A program made the translations under genes and the position numbers. The notes beneath the pieces were generated by a model. That model was given only the letters and a program-made list of their open reading frames with translations, searched no databases and was not told the origin of the DNA. Below, one piece after another: positions 29,913-39,989 of a DNA stretch of 64,000 bases (position 1 is its first letter; each line of letters opens with the position of its first letter). Origin of the DNA: Tomitella gaofuii (GTDB lineage: Bacteria; Actinomycetota; Actinomycetes; Mycobacteriales; Mycobacteriaceae); the NCBI RefSeq assembly GCF_014126825.1, contig NZ_CP059900.1, forward strand, positions 2,184,954 through 2,248,953. Direction: 5' to 3'.

Positions 29913-31361
29913 TCACCCGATCATGCGCACCGCGTACGGCTGTATCCCGGACCACCGTACCGGTGCCACCCGGACCACGCCGCCGGAGAACGGCGCCTCG
30001 AGCATCTGCCCGTCCCCGAGGTACAGCGCCACATGCTGGCTGCCGCCGGGCCCCCAGAAGAGCATGTCGCCGCGTCGGGCCTGGTCGACGGGCACCTGCT
30101 TGCCGGCCGTGTACTGGTAGCCGGAGTACTTGGGCAGCGAGATCCCCACGCCCGCAAAGGCGTAGACCATCAGGCCGGAGCAGTCGTAGCCGACGTTCTT
30201 GTAGTCGCCGTAGGTGTCCGCCACGCCGCCGTCCCGCACGCCCAGCGTGGGCCCGTTGGCGTTGCCGCCGCCCCAGGAGTACCGCACCCCCAGCTGCGAC
30301 ATGCCGCGGTCGATGACGATCTCGATCTTCTGCGCGGCGGACTTGCTCGCCACCGCCGTGTCCACGGTCCCGGTGAGGTTCCCGTTCTTCTGGCTGGCGG
30401 CCACCGCGTCGGCGGCGGCCTGGGCCGCGGAGTCGGCCGCGGCGCGCGCCGCGGCCTCGGCGGCGGCCTTGCGCGCCGCCTCCTGGGCGGCACGGGCCGC
30501 AGCCTCCTCGGCCTGGCGGCGGCGGTCCCATTCCTCGTAGACCGCGCGCTGCGACTGCAGCCCCTCGACGTTGTTGCGGGCGGCCGCGAGCTCCTCCTCC
30601 GCCTGCTGTTTGTTCGCCTCGATGCGCGCGCGCTCGGCGGCCTGCTGCTGCGCTGCGTCCTCGGCCTCGGCGATGGCCTGCTTGGCCGCCTGCTCCTTCC
30701 GGCGGGCGTCGTCGGCCGCGGCGTCCGCGCGCTGCTTGGCCGCCTTGTTGGACGAGACCTGGTTGGCCTCCTGGGCGCGGGCGCGCTGCAGGTCCACCAT
30801 CGCGTTCTCGAACGCCTGGCGGACCACCTCCATCAGGCGTGCGCGTGTCAGAACGTCGTCGGGGCCGTCCGATCCCAGGAACATCGTCAGGGAGCCCACG
30901 GGCGCGCCCTGTTGGTAGCCGGTCGACACGTACTGCTCGAACTGCTCCTGGGCGCGCTGGATCGCCGCCCCGGCGTCGGACAGTTGCCGCTGCGCGGTCT
31001 GCACTGCGGCGGCCGCCTCTGCGGCGATGGAGCGTGCGCGTTGCAGGTCGACGAGCGCCTTGTTGGCCGCCTCGCGTTTGATCTGCACGCGCCCGATGAG
31101 GTTCTGCAGGTCCTGGTCCGCTTGCGCGATCCTGTTGATGAGTTCGCTGACGTGCCCCACGCCCTGCGTCACCGCGCCCGCGGCGTCGCGCAACTGCGCG
31201 TCCGACGGGTTGGGCGGCGGGGGCGGCACGGCCATCGACATCCCAGGGGAGCTCAGCAGCATCGCGCCGGCGACGAGCAGGCCCGCCCCCACGCGTGCGT
31301 GAGTCCGGAACGGACGAGGATGGTCATCAGATCGCGCAGCGCTCGATCCCTTACGTCCCAC
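29913..31361 (-). CDS. ripA: NlpC/P60 peptidoglycan endopeptidase RipA-like
   Basis: Secreted D,L-endopeptidase for cell separation, 482 aa. GTG 31361 is preceded by GAGGGAGAAC; the open frame to 31601 has no other support. A signal peptide (about residues 20-44, 'VGAGLLVAGAMLLSSPGMSM' then AVPPPP) is followed by a long Ala/Arg/Glu coiled coil (50-330) of the RipA regulatory type. The C-terminal NlpC/P60 domain has the catalytic Cys in 'GYDCSGLMVYAF' (near 393) and His in 'GSQHVALYLG' (near 440). The coiled coil carries an Ala-rich 'AAARAAQEAARKAAAEAAAR' section. Likely under envelope-stress or cell-cycle control. Confidence 0.93.
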   Translation of the reverse strand: MGRKGSSAARSDDHPRPFRTHARVGAGLLVAGAMLLSSPGMSMAVPPPPPNPSDAQLRDAAGAVTQGVGHVSELINRIAQADQDLQNLIGRVQIKREAANKALVDLQRARSIAAEAAAAVQTAQRQLSDAGAAIQRAQEQFEQYVSTGYQQGAPVGSLTMFLGSDGPDDVLTRARLMEVVRQAFENAMVDLQRARAQEANQVSSNKAAKQRADAAADDARRKEQAAKQAIAEAEDAAQQQAAERARIEANKQQAEEELAAARNNVEGLQSQRAVYEEWDRRRQAEEAAARAAQEAARKAAAEAAARAAADSAAQAAADAVAASQKNGNLTGTVDTAVASKSAAQKIEIVIDRGMSQLGVRYSWGGGNANGPTLGVRDGGVADTYGDYKNVGYDCSGLMVYAFAGVGISLPKYSGYQYTAGKQVPVDQARRGDMLFWGPGGSQHVALYLGDGQMLEAPFSGGVVRVAPVRWSGIQPYAVRMIG

Positions 31362-31602
31362 GAAGTTCTCCCTCGGTTTCGCCGCGCCGCGCACCGGGCG
31401 GCCCGGGTACGCGGCGGCGGCAGCGAGCGCGGGGCGCTTCCCTTCGCTCCGCACATCCCGGATGCGGTGGTGGCCCGGGCCGGCGCGTCGCGGGCCCACC
31501 AGCGGACGCACTGTTTCCGCTGACGGTCTTTCCGACGCGCCGACAGGACTCCCATACGCAACATCCGTGCCAGTAGCACCGTACGACAGATCGCGTCCCA
31601 TA

Positions 31603-31617
31603 GTGAACTTCTGTCAC
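31603..31617. promoter_or_regulatory. AT-richer inverted repeat upstream of ripA
   Basis: GTGA-N7-TCAC (GTGAACTTCTGTCAC) inside the only AT-rich island of the 328-bp ripA leader (31362-31689), about 240 bp before the start. It recalls a CRP-type site with a 7-bp spacer, or the GTCACA element linked to MtrA. Assignment is tentative; the remaining leader holds no gene I can support. Confidence 0.3.
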
Positions 31618-31689
31618 AAATATCAGCGATGTAATACGCGAAACCTCAGGTGGTGGCGGGTGGACGGACGCTGCGAGGCGGCCGGCGGC

Positions 31690-32217
31690 TCAGCCGCGGG
31701 CGCGGCGCACGTTGAGGACTGTGCCGCCCGCCACCACGAGCACGACGAGCGCGAGCAGGACGGCGGAGACGGCCGTCCAGGGGAAGGGGTCCTGCCCCAC
31801 CTCGTCGACGAACCGCTGCGCGGAGACCGTCAGCTCCGGTGACCGCGGATGCTGCACGGCGTTCTCCGCGGACTCGAGGGTGAACCTGCTCAGCGAGTCG
31901 CTGTAGGTGCCGATCTGCGCGGGGCTCAGGGTGAGCACGGTGCCGCCTTCGGATTCGCCGACGGCGGTCGACAGGTCGCGCAGGCGCTCGGGATAGGCGA
32001 TGGGGCTGCCGAGCTTCATCCCCCACTGGTCGTGCGGGACCACGACGACGGACAGGTCCAGCCCGTCGTGCTGGGCGTCCGAGACCACGGCGCGCAGCCC
32101 GGGCGCGACGTCCGCGTACTCGGGCGGCACGGAAACGCCGTCGTCGGCGACGTCCCGGATCACCTGCTGCACCGTCATCCCCGCGAGGGTGTCCGAGGTG
32201 TAGTCGGCAGAACTCAT
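31690..32217 (-). CDS. C-tail-anchored membrane protein (Rv1476-like)
   Basis: 175 aa from ATG 32217, preceded by GGAGAAGGG. A soluble domain ('VQQVIRDVADDGVSVPPEYA', 'LRAVVSDAQHDGLDLSVVVV', 'VLTLSPAQIGTYSDSLSRFT') ends in one helix 'AVSAVLLALVVLVVAGGTVL' near the C-terminus followed by a basic tail. It is conserved between acn and ripA in Mycobacteriales; function unknown. The acn promoter region lies divergently upstream. Confidence 0.82.
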   Translation of the reverse strand: MSSADYTSDTLAGMTVQQVIRDVADDGVSVPPEYADVAPGLRAVVSDAQHDGLDLSVVVVPHDQWGMKLGSPIAYPERLRDLSTAVGESEGGTVLTLSPAQIGTYSDSLSRFTLESAENAVQHPRSPELTVSAQRFVDEVGQDPFPWTAVSAVLLALVVLVVAGGTVLNVRRARG

Positions 32218-32376
32218 CGGCGACCCTTCTCCGTGATCCTTCTCCGGCGTCAGCGGAGCATGACACGGTGAGTCTAGGGTCCGGGGTCCGATGCCCCGTC
32301 AACCGACACGCTCCGGGGCGGCGGAACGCGCGGTTCCGCCGCCGCCCGACACCCGGTCCTTCCGGCTGCCAGCACG

Positions 32377-32392
32377 TAGTACGCCCGTACTG
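32377..32392 (+). promoter_or_regulatory. AcnR operator upstream of acn
   Basis: TAGTACGCCCGTACTG matches the Corynebacterium AcnR consensus CAGNACNNNCGTACTG at every fixed position except the first base. The core AGTACG-CC-CGTACT is a perfect inverted repeat. It overlaps the acn promoter, so bound AcnR would block RNA polymerase. Confidence 0.8.
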
Positions 32393-32399
32393 TTAGACT
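32391..32399 (+). promoter_or_regulatory. Extended -10 of the acn promoter
   Basis: TGTTAGACT: TAGACT with a TGN extension, directly overlapping the right half of the operator. The leader to GTG 32624 would be about 220 nt. The rest of the 406-bp region 32218-32623 holds no other gene. Confidence 0.5.
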
Positions 32400-32623
32400 G
32401 GCGGCGAGCCGAGGCGCGCCCCGCCGTGCGGCCGCGGAGCCGGCGCACAGGGCGGACTGGCAAGCCCGTTCCGGTCCAGGAGACGCCACCCGCGTCGGCG
32501 ACGCCCGCCGCCGCGAGACGCCTCCGCATCACGGACGCACATCACGGACGGGCGGCGCACGCGACTCGCGAAACCGCCGGTGAGACCCGCAGGCGGTGAG
32601 CATCGATGACGAGTGGAGCGCAC

Positions 32624-35338
<2,715 letters not shown>

Positions 35339-35360
35339 TCGCACCGCGTTGACCACCGCA

Positions 35361-35396
35361 GACGCGGCCCCGCCCGGCACCGGGCGGGGCCGCGTC
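35361..35396 (+). terminator. acn terminator hairpin
   Basis: A 16-bp perfect stem, GACGCGGCCCCGCCCG with its complement ending at 35396, and a 4-nt loop, 22 nt after the acn stop. Followed by GCGTT, without a long T tract. Confidence 0.75.
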
Positions 35397-35402
35397 GCGT
35401 TC

Positions 35403-35430
35403 CACGGGATCGCCTGAAGGCGATCCCGTG
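35403..35430 (+). repeat. Second inverted repeat in the acn-acnR gap
   Basis: CACGGGATCGCC-TGAA-GGCGATCCCGTG, a perfect 12-bp stem with a TGAA tetraloop, 6 nt after the acn terminator. Its right arm runs into the second AcnR operator. It may act as a backup terminator or as an extra protein site. Confidence 0.7.
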
Positions 35431-35442
35431 ACGCACGTACTG
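35427..35442 (+). promoter_or_regulatory. AcnR operator upstream of acnR (autoregulation)
   Basis: CGTGACGCACGTACTG matches CAGNACNNNCGTACTG with a perfect right half and two mismatches in the left half. It lies 10 bp before the acnR -10 element, suggesting AcnR also represses itself. Confidence 0.6.
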
Positions 35443-35452
35443 TTTGATTGCC

Positions 35453-35458
35453 TATGAT
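35453..35458 (+). promoter_or_regulatory. acnR -10 element, probable leaderless transcript
   Basis: TATGAT ends 6 nt before the GTG at 35465, which is where transcription should begin. No ribosome site fits between them, so the mRNA is probably leaderless, a common form in Mycobacteriales. Confidence 0.5.
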
Positions 35459-35464
35459 CGGGGG

Positions 35465-36031
35465 GTGCCCCGAGTCAGCGAAGACCACCGCGCCGCACGG
35501 CGCAGCCAGATACTCGACGGCGCCCGGAAGTGCTTCGCCGAGTACGGATACGAAGGCGCCACCGTGCGCCGGCTCGAGGACGCCACCGGCCTGTCGCGCG
35601 GCGCGATCTTCCACCACTTCCGCGACAAGGAGGCGCTGTTCCTGGCGCTGGCCGAAGACGACGCCCAGCGGATGGCGGACACCGCGGCAGAACAGGGGCT
35701 CGTGCAGGTCATGCGGGACGTGCTCACGCACCCCGAGCGTTTCGACTGGCTGGCAACACGCCTGGAGATCACCCGGCGCCTGCGCACCGACGCGGACTTC
35801 CGCCGGCGGTGGTCCGAGCGCTCCGGCGAGCTGAGCGCCGCCACCGGCGAACGACTGCGCCGCCAGAAGGCGGCGGGCAGGTTGCGCGACGACGTCACCG
35901 GCGAGGTGCTGCAGGACTACCTGGAGCTCGTCCTCGACGGCCTCATCACCCGGGTCGCCGGCGGGCACGACGCGGGCAACCTGGCGCGCGTGCTCGACCT
36001 GGTGGAGGAGTCGGTGCGCAAGCGCGACTGA
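35465..36031 (+). CDS. acnR: TetR family repressor of aconitase AcnR
   Basis: 188-aa TetR regulator (Rv1474c-like). GTG 35465 gives 'VPRVSEDHRAARRSQILDGA'; a frame from 35444 would extend over the promoter. The N-terminal HTH is 'ATVRRLEDATGLSRGAIFHH' (about residues 33-52) preceded by 'CFAEYGYEG' and followed by 'FRDKEALFLALAEDDAQRMA'. The C-terminal ligand/dimer part is Arg/Glu-rich. Location beside acn and operator matches in front of both genes support the name. Citrate/Mg or iron status are the signals reported for the corynebacterial protein. Confidence 0.93.
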   Translation: MPRVSEDHRAARRSQILDGARKCFAEYGYEGATVRRLEDATGLSRGAIFHHFRDKEALFLALAEDDAQRMADTAAEQGLVQVMRDVLTHPERFDWLATRLEITRRLRTDADFRRRWSERSGELSAATGERLRRQKAAGRLRDDVTGEVLQDYLELVLDGLITRVAGGHDAGNLARVLDLVEESVRKRD

Positions 36032-36050
36032 CACGCCGTGCGGGCGCCGG

Positions 36051-37682
36051 TCACGCCAGCGAGATGAGCTCCGCGTACTCCTCGGACCAGTGGTCCTCGG
36101 TGCCGTCCGGCAGCAGGATGACCCGCTCGGGGTCGAGCGCCTCGGCGGCGCCCGGGTCGTGCGTCACCAGCACCACGGCGCCCTCGTAGGTGCGCAGCGC
36201 CGCCAGCACCTGCTCACGCGAGGTCGGATCGAGGTTGTTCGTCGGCTCGTCCAGCAGCAGCAGGTTGGCGGCCGAGGACACGAGGCCGGCCAGCGCCAGG
36301 CGGGTCTTCTCGCCGCCGGAGAGCGTGCCCGCCGGCTGCTCGAGCTGCGGGCCGGAGAACATGAACGCCCCCAGCAGGCCGCGCAGGTCCTGCTCACCCG
36401 CGTCCGGCGCGGCGTGGCGGATATTTTCCCACACCGACGCGTCGTTGTCGATGGTGTCGTGCTCCTGGGCGAAGTAGCCGATCTTGAGGCCGCGCCCGGG
36501 GTCGATGCTGCCGGTGTCCGCCTGCGCCGCCCCTGCGAGGATCCGCAGCAGGGTGGTCTTGCCCGCGCCGTTGAGGCCGAGCACCACCACGCGGCTGCCG
36601 CGGTCGATGGCCAGGTCGACGCCGGTGAAGATCTCCAGCGAGCCGTAGCTCTTGCCCAGCCCCGCGGCCATCAGCGGCGTCTTCCCGCAGGGGGCCGGCG
36701 CCGGGAACTTGATGTGCGCGGTCTTGTCGGCCACGCGCACCTCGTCGAGCGACTCCATCATCTGCTCGGCCCGCCGGACCATGTTCTTGGCGGCGACGGC
36801 CTTGGTGGCCTTGGCGCCGAGCTTCGCGGCCTGGGCTTTGAGCGCGCCGGCCTTCTTCTCCGCGTTGGCGCGTTCGCGGCGGCGACGCTGCTCGTCGGTG
36901 GCGCGCGCGTCGAGGTACTTCTGCCAGCCCATGTTGTACACGTCCGCCTCGCCGCGCACGGCGTCGAGGAACCAGACGCGGTTCACCACCGCCTCGAGGA
37001 GGTCCACGTCGTGGCTGATGACGATGAGACCGCCGTCGTGGTTCTGCAGGAAGGTGCGCAGCCACGCGATCGAGTCGGCGTCGAGGTGGTTGGTGGGCTC
37101 GTCCAGAAGGAGCGTCGTGCCGGACTTGCCGCCGCTGCCGTCGGAGGCGGCGAACAGGATGCGGGCCAGCTCCACGCGCCGCCGCTGGCCGCCGGACAGG
37201 GTGCGCAGCGGCTGGTCCAGGATGCGGTCGGGCAGGCCCAGGCTGTGGCAGATGCGCGCGGCCTCCGACTCCGCCTGGTATCCGCCGAGCGAGGAGAAGC
37301 GGTCTTCGAGCTGACCGAACTTGCGGATGGCGCGATCGCGAGCGGCATCGTCCACCAGCTCGGCCATGAGCACCTGCTGCTTCTCCATCGACCGCATGAT
37401 CTCGTCGAGCCCGCGGGCGGAGAGAACGCGGTTCTTCGCGATGGTGTCGAGGTTGCCCTCACGCGGGTCCTGGGGCAGGTACCCCACCTCGCCGCCGGCG
37501 GCGACCGCGCCGGCGTAGGGCTCGCCCTCGCCGGCGAGGATGCGCAGCGTCGTGGTCTTGCCCGCGCCATTGCGGCCGACCAGCCCGATGCGGTCGCCCG
37601 CCTGCACGCGGAGCTGGTCCCCGGGGGCCGTCAACAGGGTACGTACGCCCGCGCGTACCTCGAGGTCGGTGGCGGTGATCAC
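36051..37682 (-). CDS. ABC-F family ATPase (Rv1473-like)
   Basis: Two ABC domains in one chain and no membrane part, so a ribosome-associated ABC-F protein, 543 aa. GTG 37682 (VITATDLEVRAG) has GGGAG 10 nt upstream and matches the mycobacterial N-terminus; the frame extends to 37883 through a repeat tract but that part is not protein-like. Walker A1 GRNGAGKTT at residues 36-44, signature 1 LSGGQRRR, Walker B1 LLLDEPTNHLD. The P-site tRNA-interaction linker is Arg/Lys/Ala-rich ('ERANAEKKAGALKAQAAKLG'). Walker A2 GLNGAGKTT, signature 2 LSGGEKTR, Walker B2 LLLDEPTNNLD. Could affect macrolide tolerance or translation; homologues carry both ideas. Confidence 0.93.
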   Translation of the reverse strand: MITATDLEVRAGVRTLLTAPGDQLRVQAGDRIGLVGRNGAGKTTTLRILAGEGEPYAGAVAAGGEVGYLPQDPREGNLDTIAKNRVLSARGLDEIMRSMEKQQVLMAELVDDAARDRAIRKFGQLEDRFSSLGGYQAESEAARICHSLGLPDRILDQPLRTLSGGQRRRVELARILFAASDGSGGKSGTTLLLDEPTNHLDADSIAWLRTFLQNHDGGLIVISHDVDLLEAVVNRVWFLDAVRGEADVYNMGWQKYLDARATDEQRRRRERANAEKKAGALKAQAAKLGAKATKAVAAKNMVRRAEQMMESLDEVRVADKTAHIKFPAPAPCGKTPLMAAGLGKSYGSLEIFTGVDLAIDRGSRVVVLGLNGAGKTTLLRILAGAAQADTGSIDPGRGLKIGYFAQEHDTIDNDASVWENIRHAAPDAGEQDLRGLLGAFMFSGPQLEQPAGTLSGGEKTRLALAGLVSSAANLLLLDEPTNNLDPTSREQVLAALRTYEGAVVLVTHDPGAAEALDPERVILLPDGTEDHWSEEYAELISLA

Positions 37683-37803
37683 GTACTGAATGCTCCCTAC
37701 TGCGTTGCCGGGCGGGACTGCCTGTCCGAGCGGGGCCGCGCTACCGGATGCACCGGTGGCATCGTGTGGAACGGGGCCACCGGGCGGAACGGGATGTGCA
37801 CCG

Positions 37804-37896
37804 TGCACTGCACGCTGCACGCTGCACGCTGCTGACTGCACGCCACACACTGCTGACTGCACACTGCACACTGCACACTGCACACTGTGCGACGCC
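37804..37896 (+). repeat. Heptanucleotide repeat tract
   Basis: About 93 bp built from 7-nt units: CTGCACG repeated about three times, then after GCTGACTGCACGCCACACA an array of about four CTGCACA units ending in CTGTGCG. The phrase TGCTGACTGCAC occurs twice. It lies in the 327-bp gap 37683-38009 between the divergent ABC-F and SDR genes; elsewhere in that gap I see no gene. Confidence 0.85.
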
Positions 37897-38009
37897 CTGC
37901 GCTCGGCCGATGGTCCATGCTACCGGTCCATCCCGCTGCCGGAGCGTCCGCACCGTGTGACCTGCGCCCCAGCGGGCGGCGAGCCACGGCCGGGAACTAG
38001 GGTCGGAGC

Positions 38010-38840
38010 ATGGCCCTCGACGAGAACCCTGCACCCCCCTCCCGCTCCGCCGGCCGCGCCGACCTCACCGGGCGGACCGCCCTGGTCACCGGCGGGAGCC
38101 GGGGCATCGGGCGGGCGATCGCCGCGGAGTTCCTGGCCCGCGGCGCGTCCGTAGTGGTGACCGCCCGCAAGTCCGGGCCCTTGGACGAGGCTGCGGCGGG
38201 GCTGCGCGCGCAGTACTGCGGCGGCGCGACCGCCGGCTCGCCCCAGGACAGGGTCCTCGCCGTCGCCGGCAACACCGGGCACGACGAAGACCGTGCCGCG
38301 ACGGTCGCCGCGGCGCTCGAGCGCTTCGGCAGCCTCGACATCCTCGTCAACAACACCGGCATCAACCCCGTGTTCGGTGCGCTCATGGACGCGGACCTGG
38401 GCGGGGTGCGCAAGATCTTCGACACCAACGTCGTCGCCGCGCTCGGGTACGTGCAGGAGGCCTACCGGGCCTGGATGGGCGAGCACGGCGGTGCCGTGGT
38501 GAACATCGCCAGCGTCGCCGGCCTGCGGTCGTCGGGCGTGATCTCCGCCTACGGCGCGTCCAAGGCGGCCCTCATCCGGCTCACCGAGGAGCTCGCCTGG
38601 CAGCTGGCCCCGGCGATCCGCGTGAACGCGGTGGCGCCCGGCGTGATCGACACGTCGTTCGCGAGCGTTCTCGTGGGCGACGATGAGCAGCAGGCGGCGC
38701 GCAAGTACCCGATGGGCAGGATCGGCACCCCCGAGGATGTCGCCCGGGCCGTCGCGTTCCTGGCGTCCGACGACGCGGCGTGGCTGACCGGCGACACGGT
38801 GCGCGTGGACGGCGGGCTGCTCGCCACCGGCGGCATGTGA
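38010..38840 (+). CDS. Short-chain dehydrogenase/reductase
   Basis: Classical SDR, 276 aa from ATG 38010 with GGTCGGAGC upstream. Rossmann motif 'LVTGGSRGIGRAIAAEFL' (about 24-41), 'ILVNNTGINPV' (NNxG), Ser in 'VVNIASVAGLRSSG', and active-site 'YGASKAALI' (YxxxK), then 'VAPGVIDTSF' and the C-terminal 'DDAAWLTGDTVRVDGGLL'. The substrate is unknown. The stop overlaps the GTG of the lycopene cyclase-like gene, so co-expression and perhaps a shared terpenoid pathway are likely. Confidence 0.88.
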   Translation: MALDENPAPPSRSAGRADLTGRTALVTGGSRGIGRAIAAEFLARGASVVVTARKSGPLDEAAAGLRAQYCGGATAGSPQDRVLAVAGNTGHDEDRAATVAAALERFGSLDILVNNTGINPVFGALMDADLGGVRKIFDTNVVAALGYVQEAYRAWMGEHGGAVVNIASVAGLRSSGVISAYGASKAALIRLTEELAWQLAPAIRVNAVAPGVIDTSFASVLVGDDEQQAARKYPMGRIGTPEDVARAVAFLASDDAAWLTGDTVRVDGGLLATGGM

Positions 38841-39988
38841 CGACGGTGCCGACCGCCGGGAGCGCCGTCGACCTTGCCGTCGTGGGGCTCGGTCCGGCCG
38901 GCCGGGCGCTCGCGCATCGCGCCGCGGCGCGCGGCCTCGACGTGGTCGGCATCGATCCACACCCCCACCGCGGGTGGCGTGCGACATACGCGGCGTGGGT
39001 GGACGAGGTGCCCGGCTGGGTCGGCGACGACGTCTGGCGGGCTCGTGTTCGGCGGCCTCGCGTGCACGGCGTCGGGGAACGCGTGCTGGACCGCGCCTAC
39101 GGCGTGTTCGACAACTCCGCGTTGCGCCGGCGCCTCGACCTGTCCGGCGTCCGGGTGATCGCCGGGTCGGCCGAGCTCCCGGCACCATCGGCGGCGACCG
39201 TGCGATCGGTGGCCCTGCGCGACGGCGCCCGCATCGACGCCCGCCGGGTGATCGACGCCCGCGGGGTGCGGCCGAGTCCGGCGCTGGCCGAGCAGACGGC
39301 GTTCGGGGTCGTGGTGTCGGCCGACGTCGCCGCACCGGCGCTCGGAGACGGTGATGCGTGGTTCATGGATTGGCGGCCCGACAATGCCGCAGAACACGGT
39401 GCTCCCCCGTCGTTCCTGTACGCCATGCCGCTCGGCGACGGCACCGTCCTGCTCGAGGAGACCTGCCTGGTGGGCCGCCCCGGCCTGCCGCTGGGCGAGT
39501 TGCGCCGGCGTCTCGTCGCACGACTTGCCGCCCGCGGAGTGAGGATCCCCGCGGGCGGCACGGTCGAGCGGGTCCGCTTCCCCGTCCAGGCGCCGAACCG
39601 GGCCGGGGCGGTGCCGGCGTTCGGGGCGCGGGCGGGGCTCATGCACCCCGGCACCGGGTACAGCGTCGCGGCGTCGCTGTCGGCCACGGATGTCGTGGTG
39701 GACGCGCTCGTCGACGATCGCGATCCGTCCAGGGCGCTGTGGCCACGGTCCGCGCGTGCGGTGCGGGCACTCCGGGAGATGGGGCTGTCGGCGCTGCTGA
39801 GCCTGGAACCGACGGCGACGGCCGGGTTCTTCGACGCCTTTTTCGCACTGCCGGCCGACCGCCAACGCGCCTACTTGTCCGGCCGCACCGACGTCGCCGG
39901 AACAGCGGCCGCGATGTGGTCGCTGTTCCGGACGGTCGATCCGTCGGCTCGTCGGACTCTGGCGCGCGCCGGTGTCCGACGGGCGTGA
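38837..39988 (+). CDS. Lycopene cyclase family protein (CrtY/CrtL type)
   Basis: FAD/NAD-binding lycopene cyclase-like protein, 383 aa, GTG start overlapping the SDR stop (GTGA). The dinucleotide motif 'DLAVVGLGPAGRALAHRAAA' is at residues 12-31, with Asp in 'VVGIDPHPHRGW' ending the second strand. Family marks are 'DWRPDNAAE', 'FLYAMPLGDGTVLLEETCL' (the AMPL...EET block) and 'GARAGLMHPGTGYSVAASLS' near residue 265. It should form beta-rings on lycopene or a C50 precursor; beta versus monocyclase cannot be told. No other carotenoid gene lies in the window. It ends 1 bp from the convergent phosphodiesterase gene. Confidence 0.83.
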   Translation: MTTVPTAGSAVDLAVVGLGPAGRALAHRAAARGLDVVGIDPHPHRGWRATYAAWVDEVPGWVGDDVWRARVRRPRVHGVGERVLDRAYGVFDNSALRRRLDLSGVRVIAGSAELPAPSAATVRSVALRDGARIDARRVIDARGVRPSPALAEQTAFGVVVSADVAAPALGDGDAWFMDWRPDNAAEHGAPPSFLYAMPLGDGTVLLEETCLVGRPGLPLGELRRRLVARLAARGVRIPAGGTVERVRFPVQAPNRAGAVPAFGARAGLMHPGTGYSVAASLSATDVVVDALVDDRDPSRALWPRSARAVRALREMGLSALLSLEPTATAGFFDAFFALPADRQRAYLSGRTDVAGTAAAMWSLFRTVDPSARRTLARAGVRRA

Positions 39989-39989
39989 G

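Noticed and set aside
31362-31600. ydaO-type (c-di-AMP) riboswitch upstream of ripA
   Set aside because: NlpC/P60 genes sometimes carry one, but I could not find the conserved core sequence.
37683-37883. N-terminal extension of the ABC-F protein through the heptamer repeats
   Set aside because: It would encode a Cys/Ser/Val/Gln repeat unlike the family; a GTG with a ribosome site at 37682 matches the known N-terminus.
37804-37896. CRISPR-like array
   Set aside because: Units are 7 nt with no spacers, and no cas genes are nearby.
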